From Olsenella_L kribbiana (GTDB lineage Bacteria; Actinomycetota; Coriobacteriia; Coriobacteriales; Atopobiaceae): DNA of 64,000 bases. Location: assembly GCF_036408795.1 (NCBI RefSeq), contig NZ_JAZGJP010000003.1, positions 1 through 64,000 on the forward strand, in the 5' to 3' direction. The position numbers and the translations under genes are program-made. How positions within the stretch are numbered: the first letter of the stretch is position 1; every line of letters starts with the position of its first letter. This document shows positions 34,170-42,384 of this stretch, one piece after another. The notes beneath the pieces were generated by a model that saw only the letters and a program-made list of their open reading frames with translations, did no database searches and was not told the origin of the DNA.

Positions 34170-35777
34170 CTATCCGAAGAGGTGGATACGTACCTTCAAG
34201 AGGGTTGGCTCATCGCAGGAGAGGACCTGGAGCTCGTCGCCATTCAGTCTCCGTCCACGCTTCCATTGTCCATGCAGGACCTCACCCTCTTCGAGCGAGA
34301 GCACTTCAGCAAACGGCAGATCCTCCACATCCGACGCAAAGGAGAGCGAAGCTCCGCTGGCAAGGATGTAGGCCTCTGCAACAGATGCATCTTCTGACCC
34401 TTCGAGAGGAAGCACTGCCACAGCACCCGGCACACCCTCAGAAAAGATGGCATCAAGCCGCGCTGCGCCGAAGGAAAGATTCTGCGAGAGGCCACGCTCG
34501 GAGATGACCGCATCAAGCGCTCCAGCCCTCTCCGATAGCCCCTCTTCGAGATCAAGGAGTCCTTGCAGGCATTCCATCGTCTGGCGGTAGGCTTTGGGAT
34601 CCTGTGGACGGGACAGGGCAGGGTCCGATGTGTCCATGCCGAAGAGGAAGCCCTGCGTCGCCGTGAAGGGCTCTCCCATCTCCTCGAATCCGAACGGCGC
34701 AAAGATCGGGGCATGGTGGTGGCAGATGGCCCAGATGGCACGCGGAGCCAGATAGCTGTGCGTGGCCGTCTCGACAATCGAGAGGGGATTTGCATCCGTG
34801 TGGTAGCTGTCGCAGACGTCGCAGAAGCTGCGTACATAGATGTCGGGACAGATGATATCGATCGAGGGAGCCGCCGCCTTCCATACCGGCATCATGCGCG
34901 CCACCGGTCCGCCGGAAGGATAGCTGCCTGCTGGCTTGCCCTTGTCGAGCCAGCAGTTCGCAAGCAGCGGCAGCGCATATTCGCGCCTGCCGGCCGAGGC
35001 GACCTCTTCGACGAAGCGTGCGGTATGCCAGGCCTGGAAGAGCTCGTCTGCTGCGGCATTGCTGCCGAAGGCCTCCTCCCAGCTCCCTGCCTGTGCCTTT
35101 CCTGCCACGGCTCTGACATCGTCCGGCAGCTCATCGCGGTGTGCCTTCAGGGCACCGAGCAGGGCTTCGGGGACCTCTTCCTGCGCAAAGAGCCTGTCTG
35201 CCAGCTCCGAATGCTCGCGCGCTGCGCACATGAGGCCGCATTCGTTTTCCACCTGAACAGCGACGACGGTCTCCTCTGCGCTGTCGGTCTCGCACAGATG
35301 TGCCATGAGGGCAGCAAAGGCGCGGGCATCGGCTTGGGCCGTCTCATCGCAGAGTGCACTGAACGTGTCGTAGGTCGCGTGGTAGCGCTGGAGCACGATC
35401 TGGCGCTTTCCGCGTTCTGGCTCGGCGCGCCAGAAGCGGTCCAGGTCGCGCTTCACCCATTCCGGCGCATAGAAGCCCTGGGCATTCTTCCAGGCGCCGA
35501 ACCAGAGAAGGATGAGATGTCCCTTATGGGCACGGGCCTGCACGATGAGGGAGTCGGTCTGCGAGAAGTCGAACGTGCCCTCCTCGGGCTCCAGGAGCTC
35601 CCACGTGACCGGTACGGCAAGTGTCGTGATGCCAAGCTCATCTGTACGCTTCCAGGCAGCCTCCATCCATGCAGGATCGGAACTTGTCGAGTTGTGGACC
35701 TCTCCTGCCAGCGCAACGAAACGCCTGCCTCCGACCTCGAGGCAGGGCTCGCCCTTCCAGGTGCCAAGTGATGCCAT
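34170..35777 (-). CDS. GH35-like beta-galactosidase family protein
   Basis: 535 residues from MASLGTWKGEPCLEV (TGGAGGACAC upstream; the frame extends 39 codons further). ALAGEVHNSTSSDPAWMEAAWKRTDELGITTLAVPVTWELLEPEEGTFDF is written here in outline only: the EVHNS, AVPVTWE and LEPEEG elements are typical of GH35/GH42-clan barrels of the DUF5597-type. AVQVENECG gives the likely acid/base Glu, and SIVETATHSYL the likely nucleophile Glu. No signal peptide, so cytosolic. It sits between the GH43-like and GH106-like genes. Beta-galactosidase is the most likely activity; a related linkage is possible. Confidence 0.7.
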   Translation of the reverse strand: MASLGTWKGEPCLEVGGRRFVALAGEVHNSTSSDPAWMEAAWKRTDELGITTLAVPVTWELLEPEEGTFDFSQTDSLIVQARAHKGHLILLWFGAWKNAQGFYAPEWVKRDLDRFWRAEPERGKRQIVLQRYHATYDTFSALCDETAQADARAFAALMAHLCETDSAEETVVAVQVENECGLMCAAREHSELADRLFAQEEVPEALLGALKAHRDELPDDVRAVAGKAQAGSWEEAFGSNAAADELFQAWHTARFVEEVASAGRREYALPLLANCWLDKGKPAGSYPSGGPVARMMPVWKAAAPSIDIICPDIYVRSFCDVCDSYHTDANPLSIVETATHSYLAPRAIWAICHHHAPIFAPFGFEEMGEPFTATQGFLFGMDTSDPALSRPQDPKAYRQTMECLQGLLDLEEGLSERAGALDAVISERGLSQNLSFGAARLDAIFSEGVPGAVAVLPLEGSEDASVAEAYILASGASLSFASDVEDLPFAEVLSLEEGEVLHGQWKRGRRLNGDELQVLSCDEPTLLKVRIHLFG

Positions 35778-35793
35778 GTGTCCTCCACAGCTT

Positions 35794-37248
35794 CTATTCT
35801 GCGAAACGGAATGCATTGAAGTCGAGCGCACCAGTGCCCTTGAAGACGAAGCAGAGCGCATGCGTACCAGAGACCGGTGCAAGAAGCGCCGCATCGGCCC
35901 TCAACCACCTGTCGGAAGGCACCACAGGGACCTCTGCCACGACCGCACCGTCCGGCCCGTCGAGATGTGCCACGAGCACACCTTCCGCGTCTCCTCGTAT
36001 CTCTGCCTCGAGCAGCTTCTCTGCCCCCTTGAAGGCAAGATACTTGTAGCCTGCCTCGGCACCGTCGCGCAGGTTCTGTATGAAGAGGCGTGCTGAGGTC
36101 GGCACACCGTTCGGCATCTCCTGCATGAGACGAGGATGGCGCTCGTTCCAGGGTGTCCTGCTCGAGAAGTGGAGGATGCCCTCCTTTGCGCGCAGGCGGC
36201 AGCAGCAATAGGCGGGGATCTCCTGGACAGGGTCGAGCGGCCCGCCGTTCAGGCCCTGGCTCGTGATCTCTGCCTGATGTATCGTGCCACCCTTGTCGAT
36301 CGCGATTTCCTCGGCGCAGTCCTGACGGGAGTACTGCATGCCATGGGTATGCCGGTGATAGAAGACATAGACCTTGTCTCCCGCCTCGACGAGGCTGCCA
36401 TGATTGTTGCCGAGATAGAAGACAGCATCCTCTTCATGCTCGCGCCCGGGAAGTCCCACATCGCCGTTGGAGATGATGACACCGCCGAAGGTAGGCGGCA
36501 CATCGGGAGCCTCGGTCGCAGCCCAGCAAAGCTCATGTCCCTGTGCGCTCGAATAGATGAAATAGTAGCGGCCCCGGATCTTGCGGAAGCTCGATGCCTC
36601 GAGGAAAGGATGTGTCTCGAAGCTCGTGCCTTCCGCATCGCGCATGCCAGGGACAAACGGGGCAGGCATCCCCTTGATCGTCACCATGTCCGGTTCCAGC
36701 TCCGCCACATAGGAGCCTGCCAGCATCTCGTCAGGCGCGTTGAAGCGCACAGCATCGGATGGCCTGGCGCCAAAGCCATAGTAGAGCCAGACACGGCCAT
36801 CTTCAGCATAGACAGCCGGATCGAAGGGGGCGCCGATGCCCGAGCCCGGAGCGACAAGCGTGCCGTCTGCCATGTGCACGCGTCCGACATAGCGGAAATG
36901 CCCTGCCGGCTCATCGCACACAGCAACGCCTATGGCCGTGAACCCATAGAAGTAGTAGAGGTAGTAGCGTCCATCGGGACCTTGGACAACATCCGGAGCT
37001 GCATAGGTCGCATGCTCTGTATTTGTGGGATCGTCCCAACGCGTATAGATCGTGCCTTCATAGCTCCAGCGCGTGAGGTCGTCCACCGGCGCCGACCACG
37101 CGACGTAATCGCCGACGCAGTAGCTCTCCCCGCCTGCTGCATCATGGCTGCCGTACACATAGAGCCTGTCGCCGAAGACATGCGGCTCGCAGTCCGGCGT
37201 GTACTCCCAGCTCGGGAAATACGGATTCACGATCTGACGCTTTCCCAT
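35794..37248 (-). CDS. GH43-like glycoside hydrolase
   Basis: 484 residues from MGKRQIVNPYFPSWEY (AAGGAGC upstream; 12 extra codons possible). It shows the five-bladed propeller of GH43: VNPYFPSWEYTPDCEPHVFGD (first catalytic Asp region), ATYAAPDVVQGPDGRYYLYYF and APFDPAVYAEDGRVWLYYGF (Asp), and AEGTSFETHPFLEASSFRKIRGRYYFIYS (Glu acid/base). A C-terminal beta-sandwich of about 130 residues follows. GH43 enzymes cleave arabinosides, xylosides or galactosides. No signal peptide. It begins 10 bases after the GH3 stop in the operon. Confidence 0.8.
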   Translation of the reverse strand: MGKRQIVNPYFPSWEYTPDCEPHVFGDRLYVYGSHDAAGGESYCVGDYVAWSAPVDDLTRWSYEGTIYTRWDDPTNTEHATYAAPDVVQGPDGRYYLYYFYGFTAIGVAVCDEPAGHFRYVGRVHMADGTLVAPGSGIGAPFDPAVYAEDGRVWLYYGFGARPSDAVRFNAPDEMLAGSYVAELEPDMVTIKGMPAPFVPGMRDAEGTSFETHPFLEASSFRKIRGRYYFIYSSAQGHELCWAATEAPDVPPTFGGVIISNGDVGLPGREHEEDAVFYLGNNHGSLVEAGDKVYVFYHRHTHGMQYSRQDCAEEIAIDKGGTIHQAEITSQGLNGGPLDPVQEIPAYCCCRLRAKEGILHFSSRTPWNERHPRLMQEMPNGVPTSARLFIQNLRDGAEAGYKYLAFKGAEKLLEAEIRGDAEGVLVAHLDGPDGAVVAEVPVVPSDRWLRADAALLAPVSGTHALCFVFKGTGALDFNAFRFAE

Positions 37249-37258
37249 TGCCTGCTCC

Positions 37259-39490
37259 TTATGCCTCGAGAATGAACTCTGCACACCTGGTCTCTGCGCT
37301 GCTGAGACCGCAGAAGACCTCGAACCTCCCCGGCTCCGACCCGTAGGTCATATCCCGCCTCCAGAACCGGAGCATCTCCTCAGCAATCTCGAAGCGCATC
37401 TCCACGGTCTCTCCCGGCTCCGTGTGGACACGCCGGAAGCCGCAAAGCTGCTTGACCGGACGGGTGACAGAGGCCACGCAGTCATGGAAGTAGAGCTGGA
37501 CCACATCGGTGCCAGCAATCGGCCCTTTGTTCTCAAGCGTCACAGAGACAGCGAGCTTCTCGCCAGGATGCAGGACGGCACGGTCGAGCACGGGCTCCGA
37601 GAGCACGCTCGTGTGGTAGCCGAGTCCATAGCCGAAGGGATGGAGGCCTCCTATCGGTGCATCGAGATATCCTGTGACGAAGCGGCCTGAGTGGTTCTTT
37701 CCTGCAGGACGTCCCGTCGGATACTGGCAGTAGTAGAGCGGCTCCTGCCCCTCTGCATACGGCATGCTCATCGTGAGCCGCCCTGTTGGCTCTGTCTCTC
37801 CCAGAAGGACAGCGGCAAGCGCTTCGCCGCCCATGGTGCCGGGCCACCAGGCCTCGATTACGGAATCCGAGAGAGGCTCCACATCGGTAAGCACCAGAGG
37901 GCGTCCCGAGAAGATGATGCAGACGACAGGCTTTCCGAGCGCATGCACACGTCTCAGGAGTTCCATCTGCTGTGCCGGCAGGCGGAGCTTCGTACGCGCC
38001 CCCGCCTCTCCCGACTGCAGAGCATGCTCGCCGAGGCAGAGGATGCAGATAGCGGCCTCGGCGCAAACGTGAAGCGCCTCTTCGATGAGGGGCTCCTGGG
38101 GACCAGGCTCAGTGCCGAGACCGGCAAAGCGCGCAAACTCTCCAAGCTCCTGAAGCTCCTCGCCGACAAGGATGTCTGTGCCCTTTGCATAGAGCACCTG
38201 CCCCTCGCCCAGGCGTTCGGCAAGTGCCTCGCGGACCGTCTTTACGGGACCCTTGCCGGCATGTATTGCCCACATGCCAATGATGTCACGGGAGTCAGCA
38301 TAGGGACCAACGAGCGCAATCTTCTGGCCCTGTGCCAGTGGCAGAACCGGCTTTCCGTCTTCCATGCTGGCATTCTTGAGAAGGACGAGCGACTCTTCAG
38401 CACATGCCCTGGCCGCGTCGAGGGCCTCCGGCTTATAGAGGCTCTCTTCCGCTGCGGCTTCGGAACAGCCGCGATACGGATCCTCGAAAAGGCCGAGCTC
38501 GTTCTTGAGGGAAAGGACACGCCAGCAGGCACGGTCAATCTCGTCCTCTGAGATACGGCCTTCGGCAAGAAGCCTCTTCAGGCTGTGCGCATAGCAGTCG
38601 GTCTTCATATCGATATCGACGGTAGCCTTCAGGGCAAGCTCGGAGGCTTCATCCTTGTCTGCCGCGACACCGTGGTTCATGAGCTCGAGGATGGCAGCGT
38701 AGTCCGTGATCAGAGGGCCAGCAAAGCCCCACTCTTCACGCAATACATCGTGCATGAGCCAGCGGTTCGCTGTTGCCGGCACACCGTCCACCGTATTGAA
38801 GGAAGTCATGACCATCTTCGCTCCGGCATCCACCGCCGCACGATAGGGCGGCAGGTACTCCTGGCGTAAGCGCCTCTCGCTCATATCGACCGTATTGTAT
38901 TCGCGTCCGCCCTCGGCAGCCCCATAGCCTGCAAAGTGCTTCACGCAGGACGCAAGGCCACGCCCTTCGGGCAGCCTCTTCTGGAAGCCCCTGACCATCG
39001 CCTCTGCCATGGCAGAGCCGAGATACGGATCCTCCCCGCCCGGCATCTCCATGACGCGACCCCAGCGGGCATCGCGCACGACATCCGCAGCCGGGCTGAA
39101 TGTCACCATGCACCCGTCTGTCTGCGCTTCGTCTGCAATGAGAGAATAGGCTTCCTCGATGCGCGCAGGATCGAACGTGCAGCCAAGGCCGATCGGTGCC
39201 GGGAAGCACGTCTTGTAGCCATAGACGACATCCGCCATGAAAAGAAGGGGGATATGGAGGCGGCTCTTTGCCATATATGCGTCCTGGATGCTATGCACCT
39301 CATCGGCGCCCATAACGTTCAGGACAGAACCCGAGCGCCAGATGTCCTCTTCTGTCACGCCGATCTTCGCAGCTGGCCCCGTCGCGATATCGCCTGTGCC
39401 GAAGCACTCGCCTGAGAGCTGGACGAGCTGCCCTATCTTCTCATCTATTGTCATCGCTTCCATGAGGGAGCGGAGCTCTGCTTCCTTCAT
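37259..39490 (-). CDS. GH3 beta-glycosidase (beta-glucosidase/xylosidase)
   Basis: 743 residues from MKEAELRSLMEAMTIDEKIGQLVQ (GAAAGGTG upstream; the frame extends 72 codons without support). It has the full GH3 layout. The barrel carries GLASCVKHFAGYGAAEGGREYN and the nucleophile region WGFAGPLITDYAAILEL (Asp). The sandwich domain carries CLGEHALQSGEAGARTKLRLPA. An FnIII-like C-terminal domain follows (HPGEKLAVSVTLENKGPIAGTDVVQLY). No signal peptide, so it hydrolyses imported glycosides. It is preceded by an intercistronic hairpin and the PTS gene. Confidence 0.9.
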   Translation of the reverse strand: MKEAELRSLMEAMTIDEKIGQLVQLSGECFGTGDIATGPAAKIGVTEEDIWRSGSVLNVMGADEVHSIQDAYMAKSRLHIPLLFMADVVYGYKTCFPAPIGLGCTFDPARIEEAYSLIADEAQTDGCMVTFSPAADVVRDARWGRVMEMPGGEDPYLGSAMAEAMVRGFQKRLPEGRGLASCVKHFAGYGAAEGGREYNTVDMSERRLRQEYLPPYRAAVDAGAKMVMTSFNTVDGVPATANRWLMHDVLREEWGFAGPLITDYAAILELMNHGVAADKDEASELALKATVDIDMKTDCYAHSLKRLLAEGRISEDEIDRACWRVLSLKNELGLFEDPYRGCSEAAAEESLYKPEALDAARACAEESLVLLKNASMEDGKPVLPLAQGQKIALVGPYADSRDIIGMWAIHAGKGPVKTVREALAERLGEGQVLYAKGTDILVGEELQELGEFARFAGLGTEPGPQEPLIEEALHVCAEAAICILCLGEHALQSGEAGARTKLRLPAQQMELLRRVHALGKPVVCIIFSGRPLVLTDVEPLSDSVIEAWWPGTMGGEALAAVLLGETEPTGRLTMSMPYAEGQEPLYYCQYPTGRPAGKNHSGRFVTGYLDAPIGGLHPFGYGLGYHTSVLSEPVLDRAVLHPGEKLAVSVTLENKGPIAGTDVVQLYFHDCVASVTRPVKQLCGFRRVHTEPGETVEMRFEIAEEMLRFWRRDMTYGSEPGRFEVFCGLSSAETRCAEFILEA

Positions 39491-39531
39491 TGCGCACCTT
39501 TCTCTCCGAGTGCCGATTGCAGAAGATATGC

Positions 39532-39569
39532 CTATGGACTGCCTGCATCTGCATGCGGGCAGTCCATAG
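39532..39569 (-). terminator. Intercistronic hairpin between PTS and GH3
   Basis: CTATGGACTGCC (39532-39543) pairs with GGCAGTCCATAG (39558-39569). No strong T-tract. Likely to set the PTS to hydrolase transcript ratio. Confidence 0.55.
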
Positions 39570-39593
39570 GGTTTCAGCTGCAGGGGGTGAGCG

Positions 39594-40970
39594 CTACTCC
39601 GTCTCGAGGAGCATCTTGTCGCTGTAGCCAGCGGTGAAGGTGCCTGCGAAGGAGATGACGATTGCAATGACGATAGCGATAATCTCGGGCAGGCCGCACA
39701 TCGCATAGACGGCCGGCAGCGTGATCATGGACGTCGTGATGAGGGCTGCCTGGTGCATGCCGAAGCCGGCTGCGAAGGCACCACACACGCCGCAGGAGAT
39801 GGCCATCACGACGAAGGGGCGCTTGTATTTGAGCAGCAGGCCGTAGATGGCAGGCTCGGTGATGCCGCCGAGCCAGGCGGAGGCGAGGCAGTTGAGCGAG
39901 GTCTCCTTGACGGTGTCGTTCTTCGTCTTCAGGAAGATGGCAAGGCAGCAGGCGCCGACGGCGAAGTTCGTGCCGACCGTGATCGGAAGGATGATGTCGT
40001 AGCCGAGCGTGGCAATGTTGTTGATGATGACAGGGATGAAGGCCCAGTGCATGCCGAAGATGATGAGGACAGGCCACAGGCCGCCGATGAGGAGGCCGGC
40101 AAGCGCAGGCACGGTGCCGAGGAGCCAGATGAGGCCGGAGGCGATGGCTGCGGAGATGACATTGGCGACGGGACCAACGACGAAGAGTGTCACGAGGCCC
40201 GTGAGGATGAGCTCAATCATGCCGCCGAAGAGACCGCCAAGCGTCTCGGGCATCTTCTTGAGCGGCTTCTCGATCCAGGACTGGAGGTAGGCTGCAAGGA
40301 TGATGGGGATGACGGACTGGAGATAGCCGGAGTCCGGCAGCTGCACCGGGATGCCGAAGAACATGGCGCCGTCCGGGAATGTCGTGTTGAGCGCGACCAT
40401 GGACGGATGCACGAGGAAGGCAGCCACTGCCATCGTGATCCACTGGTTGCAGCCGAACTTCTTGCCGGCCGTATAGGCCAAGAAGATTGGCAGGAACTGG
40501 AAGAGGCCGTCGCCGAGGCAGTTCAGGATCACATAGGTCGAACTCGTGGAGTCGAGCCAGCCGAAAGAGGTGCACATGACGGCAAGAGCCTTCAGGAGGC
40601 CTGCTGCCGTGAAGGCCGGCAAAAACGGCGTGAAGATGCCGGTGATGATATCGAGGAGCCTGCCGACGATGTTGCCCTTCTCTCCTTCGTCGTCAGCCTC
40701 GACCTCGCCACCCGCAAGGTCTGGCAGGATCTTCACGACCTCGTCGTAGACATCCGTGACATGCGTGCCGATCACGACCTGGTACTGGCCCTGGGCATGC
40801 ATGACCTGGATGACGCCCTCGAGCTGGCCGATCTTCTTGTCGTCTGCTTTCGCTTCATCCTTCAGGCGGAAGCGCAGGCGCGTGATGCAGTGCGTATAGG
40901 ACTTGATGTTCTCCTTGCCGCCGACGAGCTCGATAATGCTGGAAGCGAGCTCTCCCCAATTCCTTGCCAT
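39594..40970 (-). CDS. PTS transporter EIIBC, glucoside family (operon 1)
   Basis: 458 residues. The N-terminal EIIB domain carries the phosphorylated cysteine in SYTHCITRLRFRLKDE and the following GVIQVMHAQGQYQVVIGTHV. After a charged linker comes the EIIC domain with about ten helices (IITGIFTPFLPAFTAAGLLKAL, GITEPAIYGLLLKYKRPF). No EIIA domain is attached, so phosphate must come from an EIIA encoded elsewhere. It imports and phosphorylates a sugar, probably a beta-glucoside or disaccharide. It leads the operon with four hydrolases and lies divergent from an AraC-type regulator. Confidence 0.9.
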   Translation of the reverse strand: MARNWGELASSIIELVGGKENIKSYTHCITRLRFRLKDEAKADDKKIGQLEGVIQVMHAQGQYQVVIGTHVTDVYDEVVKILPDLAGGEVEADDEGEKGNIVGRLLDIITGIFTPFLPAFTAAGLLKALAVMCTSFGWLDSTSSTYVILNCLGDGLFQFLPIFLAYTAGKKFGCNQWITMAVAAFLVHPSMVALNTTFPDGAMFFGIPVQLPDSGYLQSVIPIILAAYLQSWIEKPLKKMPETLGGLFGGMIELILTGLVTLFVVGPVANVISAAIASGLIWLLGTVPALAGLLIGGLWPVLIIFGMHWAFIPVIINNIATLGYDIILPITVGTNFAVGACCLAIFLKTKNDTVKETSLNCLASAWLGGITEPAIYGLLLKYKRPFVVMAISCGVCGAFAAGFGMHQAALITTSMITLPAVYAMCGLPEIIAIVIAIVISFAGTFTAGYSDKMLLETE

Positions 40971-41059
40971 GTTCTCCCCTTCTTCTTTCTGGCGCAGTTC
41001 TCCTGCGCCCGGAACGGCTCAATGATTGCGCCTTTGCGGCAGCACTGCTGCAATCCCGT

Positions 41060-41090
41060 GATTTAGTAGTTTGCCTAAAGCGATTTAGTG
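41060..41090. promoter_or_regulatory. GATTTAGT repeats upstream of PTS operon 1
   Basis: GATTTAGTAG at 41060-41069 and CGATTTAGTG at 41081-41090 flank CCTAAA. TTTAG (41062-41066) and CTAAA (41075-41079) form an interrupted palindrome. The same GATTTAGTAG occurs upstream of the second PTS gene. Confidence 0.45.
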
Positions 41091-41288
41091 CGGTTGAGCA
41101 TTCTTATTTGCTGGTACTTCCGATTTGTGCTAGGGGAATCTCTGTCAGAACATCTGTCAGCAAAGCTCATATCCCCATGGCTTTTCATCTGGCATCGTCA
41201 AAGATACGGATTCTCTGTCTGTGAGACAATGGCAGAAGCGACAGGGTGCATTGACCAAATCAGACATCGTGGGAAGGCCTGTATCTCC

Positions 41289-41753
41289 ATGGATCCGGAC
41301 GAGCTTGACCGATGGCTCAGGAAGCATACGGCCAGCGAAGAGCGCTATCTTGCGCATGATGAGGCATATATCGAAAAGAGGCGAGAAGAGGTTGGCGGGC
41401 TCGATGATGGCATGATGCGCGTCCCGCTCCAGGCCAAGATCCTGACAGGCGGAAATCGCTACCTCTTCAAGAAGCACAGCCGCTTCCTCGACTATCCCGA
41501 GCATGTCCATGACTGGGTGGAGCTCGAATACATGTACGCAGGCTCATGCGTACAGCATCTGAACGGCACACCGATCGAGCTCAACGAAGGCCAGGCACTC
41601 CTTGTCGACCAGAACACCCGCCACAAGGTGCCGCTGCTCGGCGAGGACCAGATCCTCCTGAACCTGTTCTTCGGTCCCGAGACCATACCCTCCCTCGTAG
41701 GCCAGCTGCCGACCAGCCAGAGCATCGTCTCCGACTTCCTGCGAACACCATGA
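41289..41753 (+). pseudogene. AraC-family regulator, N-terminal half (split by frameshift)
   Basis: 154 residues from MDPDELDRWLRK (GGGAAGG upstream). It contains the cupin-type sensor of AraC regulators: FLDYPEHVHDWVELEYMYAGSCVQHLNG and INEGQALLVDQN-like metal/sugar pocket residues. The frame stops at SDFLRTP, just where full-length relatives continue. The remaining half is in the -1 frame, its ATG overlapping this stop (ATGA). A one-base deletion in ACN-ACC would explain it. It lies divergent from PTS operon 1 and presumably controlled it. Confidence 0.6.
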
Positions 41754-42307
41754 GCCTGTCAGCCCGCAAGGATTCCTACATCCACTTTGCTTCAGAGGAT
41801 TCCTGGCAGCTCAGAGCCCTCGTCGAAGGCTTCTGCTGCGACTCTATGGAAGGGATATCTGACCAGGATGAGCGCCTGTCCCATGTCTTTCAGCTCATCA
41901 TGCTCGAGCTCATCCGTCTCTGCCGCGATGGGAGATCGTCTGCCAGCCTTGAGAGCCCGCATCAGGCATCTGTCCTGCCAGCGCTCAGGCTCATCGAAGA
42001 GCGCTATCGAGACATCACACTCGAAGAGACAGCTTCCGAGCTCGGCCTCAGTCCCGCCTACCTCTCCCGCCTCCTCAAGAAGCAGACCGGTTCGAGCTTC
42101 CAGCGGCTTGTCATGCGCCAGCGCATGTCCGAGGCAGCACGCCTGCTCTCGCTCCAGCTCTATTCCGTGACCGAGGTGGCAGAGCAGGTCGGCTACAGCA
42201 ATGTCACGTTCTTCTACAAGAAGTTCCAGGAGGAGTTCGGCTGCTCTCCCGGAGCGTGGCGGGAGCAGCACCATATAGGCAGGCAGCCAGAGAATATGCC
42301 GAGATGA
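41750..42307 (+). pseudogene. AraC-family regulator, C-terminal DNA-binding half
   Basis: 185 residues from MSLSARKDSYIHF, overlapping the previous frame by 4 bases. The two helix-turn-helix motifs are complete: ITLEETASELGLSPAYLSRLLKKQTGSSF and SVTEVAEQVGYSNVTFFYKKFQEEFGCSPG. FLRT before the break joined to MSLSARKDSYIHF aligns without a gap to unbroken relatives, which supports a frameshift. The ATGA junction could still allow coupled translation into two interacting chains, so loss of function is not certain. Confidence 0.6.
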
Positions 42308-42312
42308 AAGGA

Positions 42313-42343
42313 GCGCTGCTGTCCGCAGAAGGAACAGCAGCGC
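42313..42343. terminator. Hairpin between the AraC and phosphoketolase genes
   Basis: A 10-bp stem, GCGCTGCTGT with ACAGCAGCGC, lies between the convergent ends of the AraC fragment and the phosphoketolase gene. No strong T-tract on either side. Confidence 0.5.
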
Positions 42344-42384
42344 CCGGTACATTCTGTGTTGTCGGAATAGAACGCGCAGGAATC

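Noticed and set aside
41088..41288. Extended N-terminus of the AraC frame
   Set aside because: The upstream codons lack a ribosome binding site and run through the promoter repeats. The ATG at 41289 has GGGAAGG and begins the family-like sequence.
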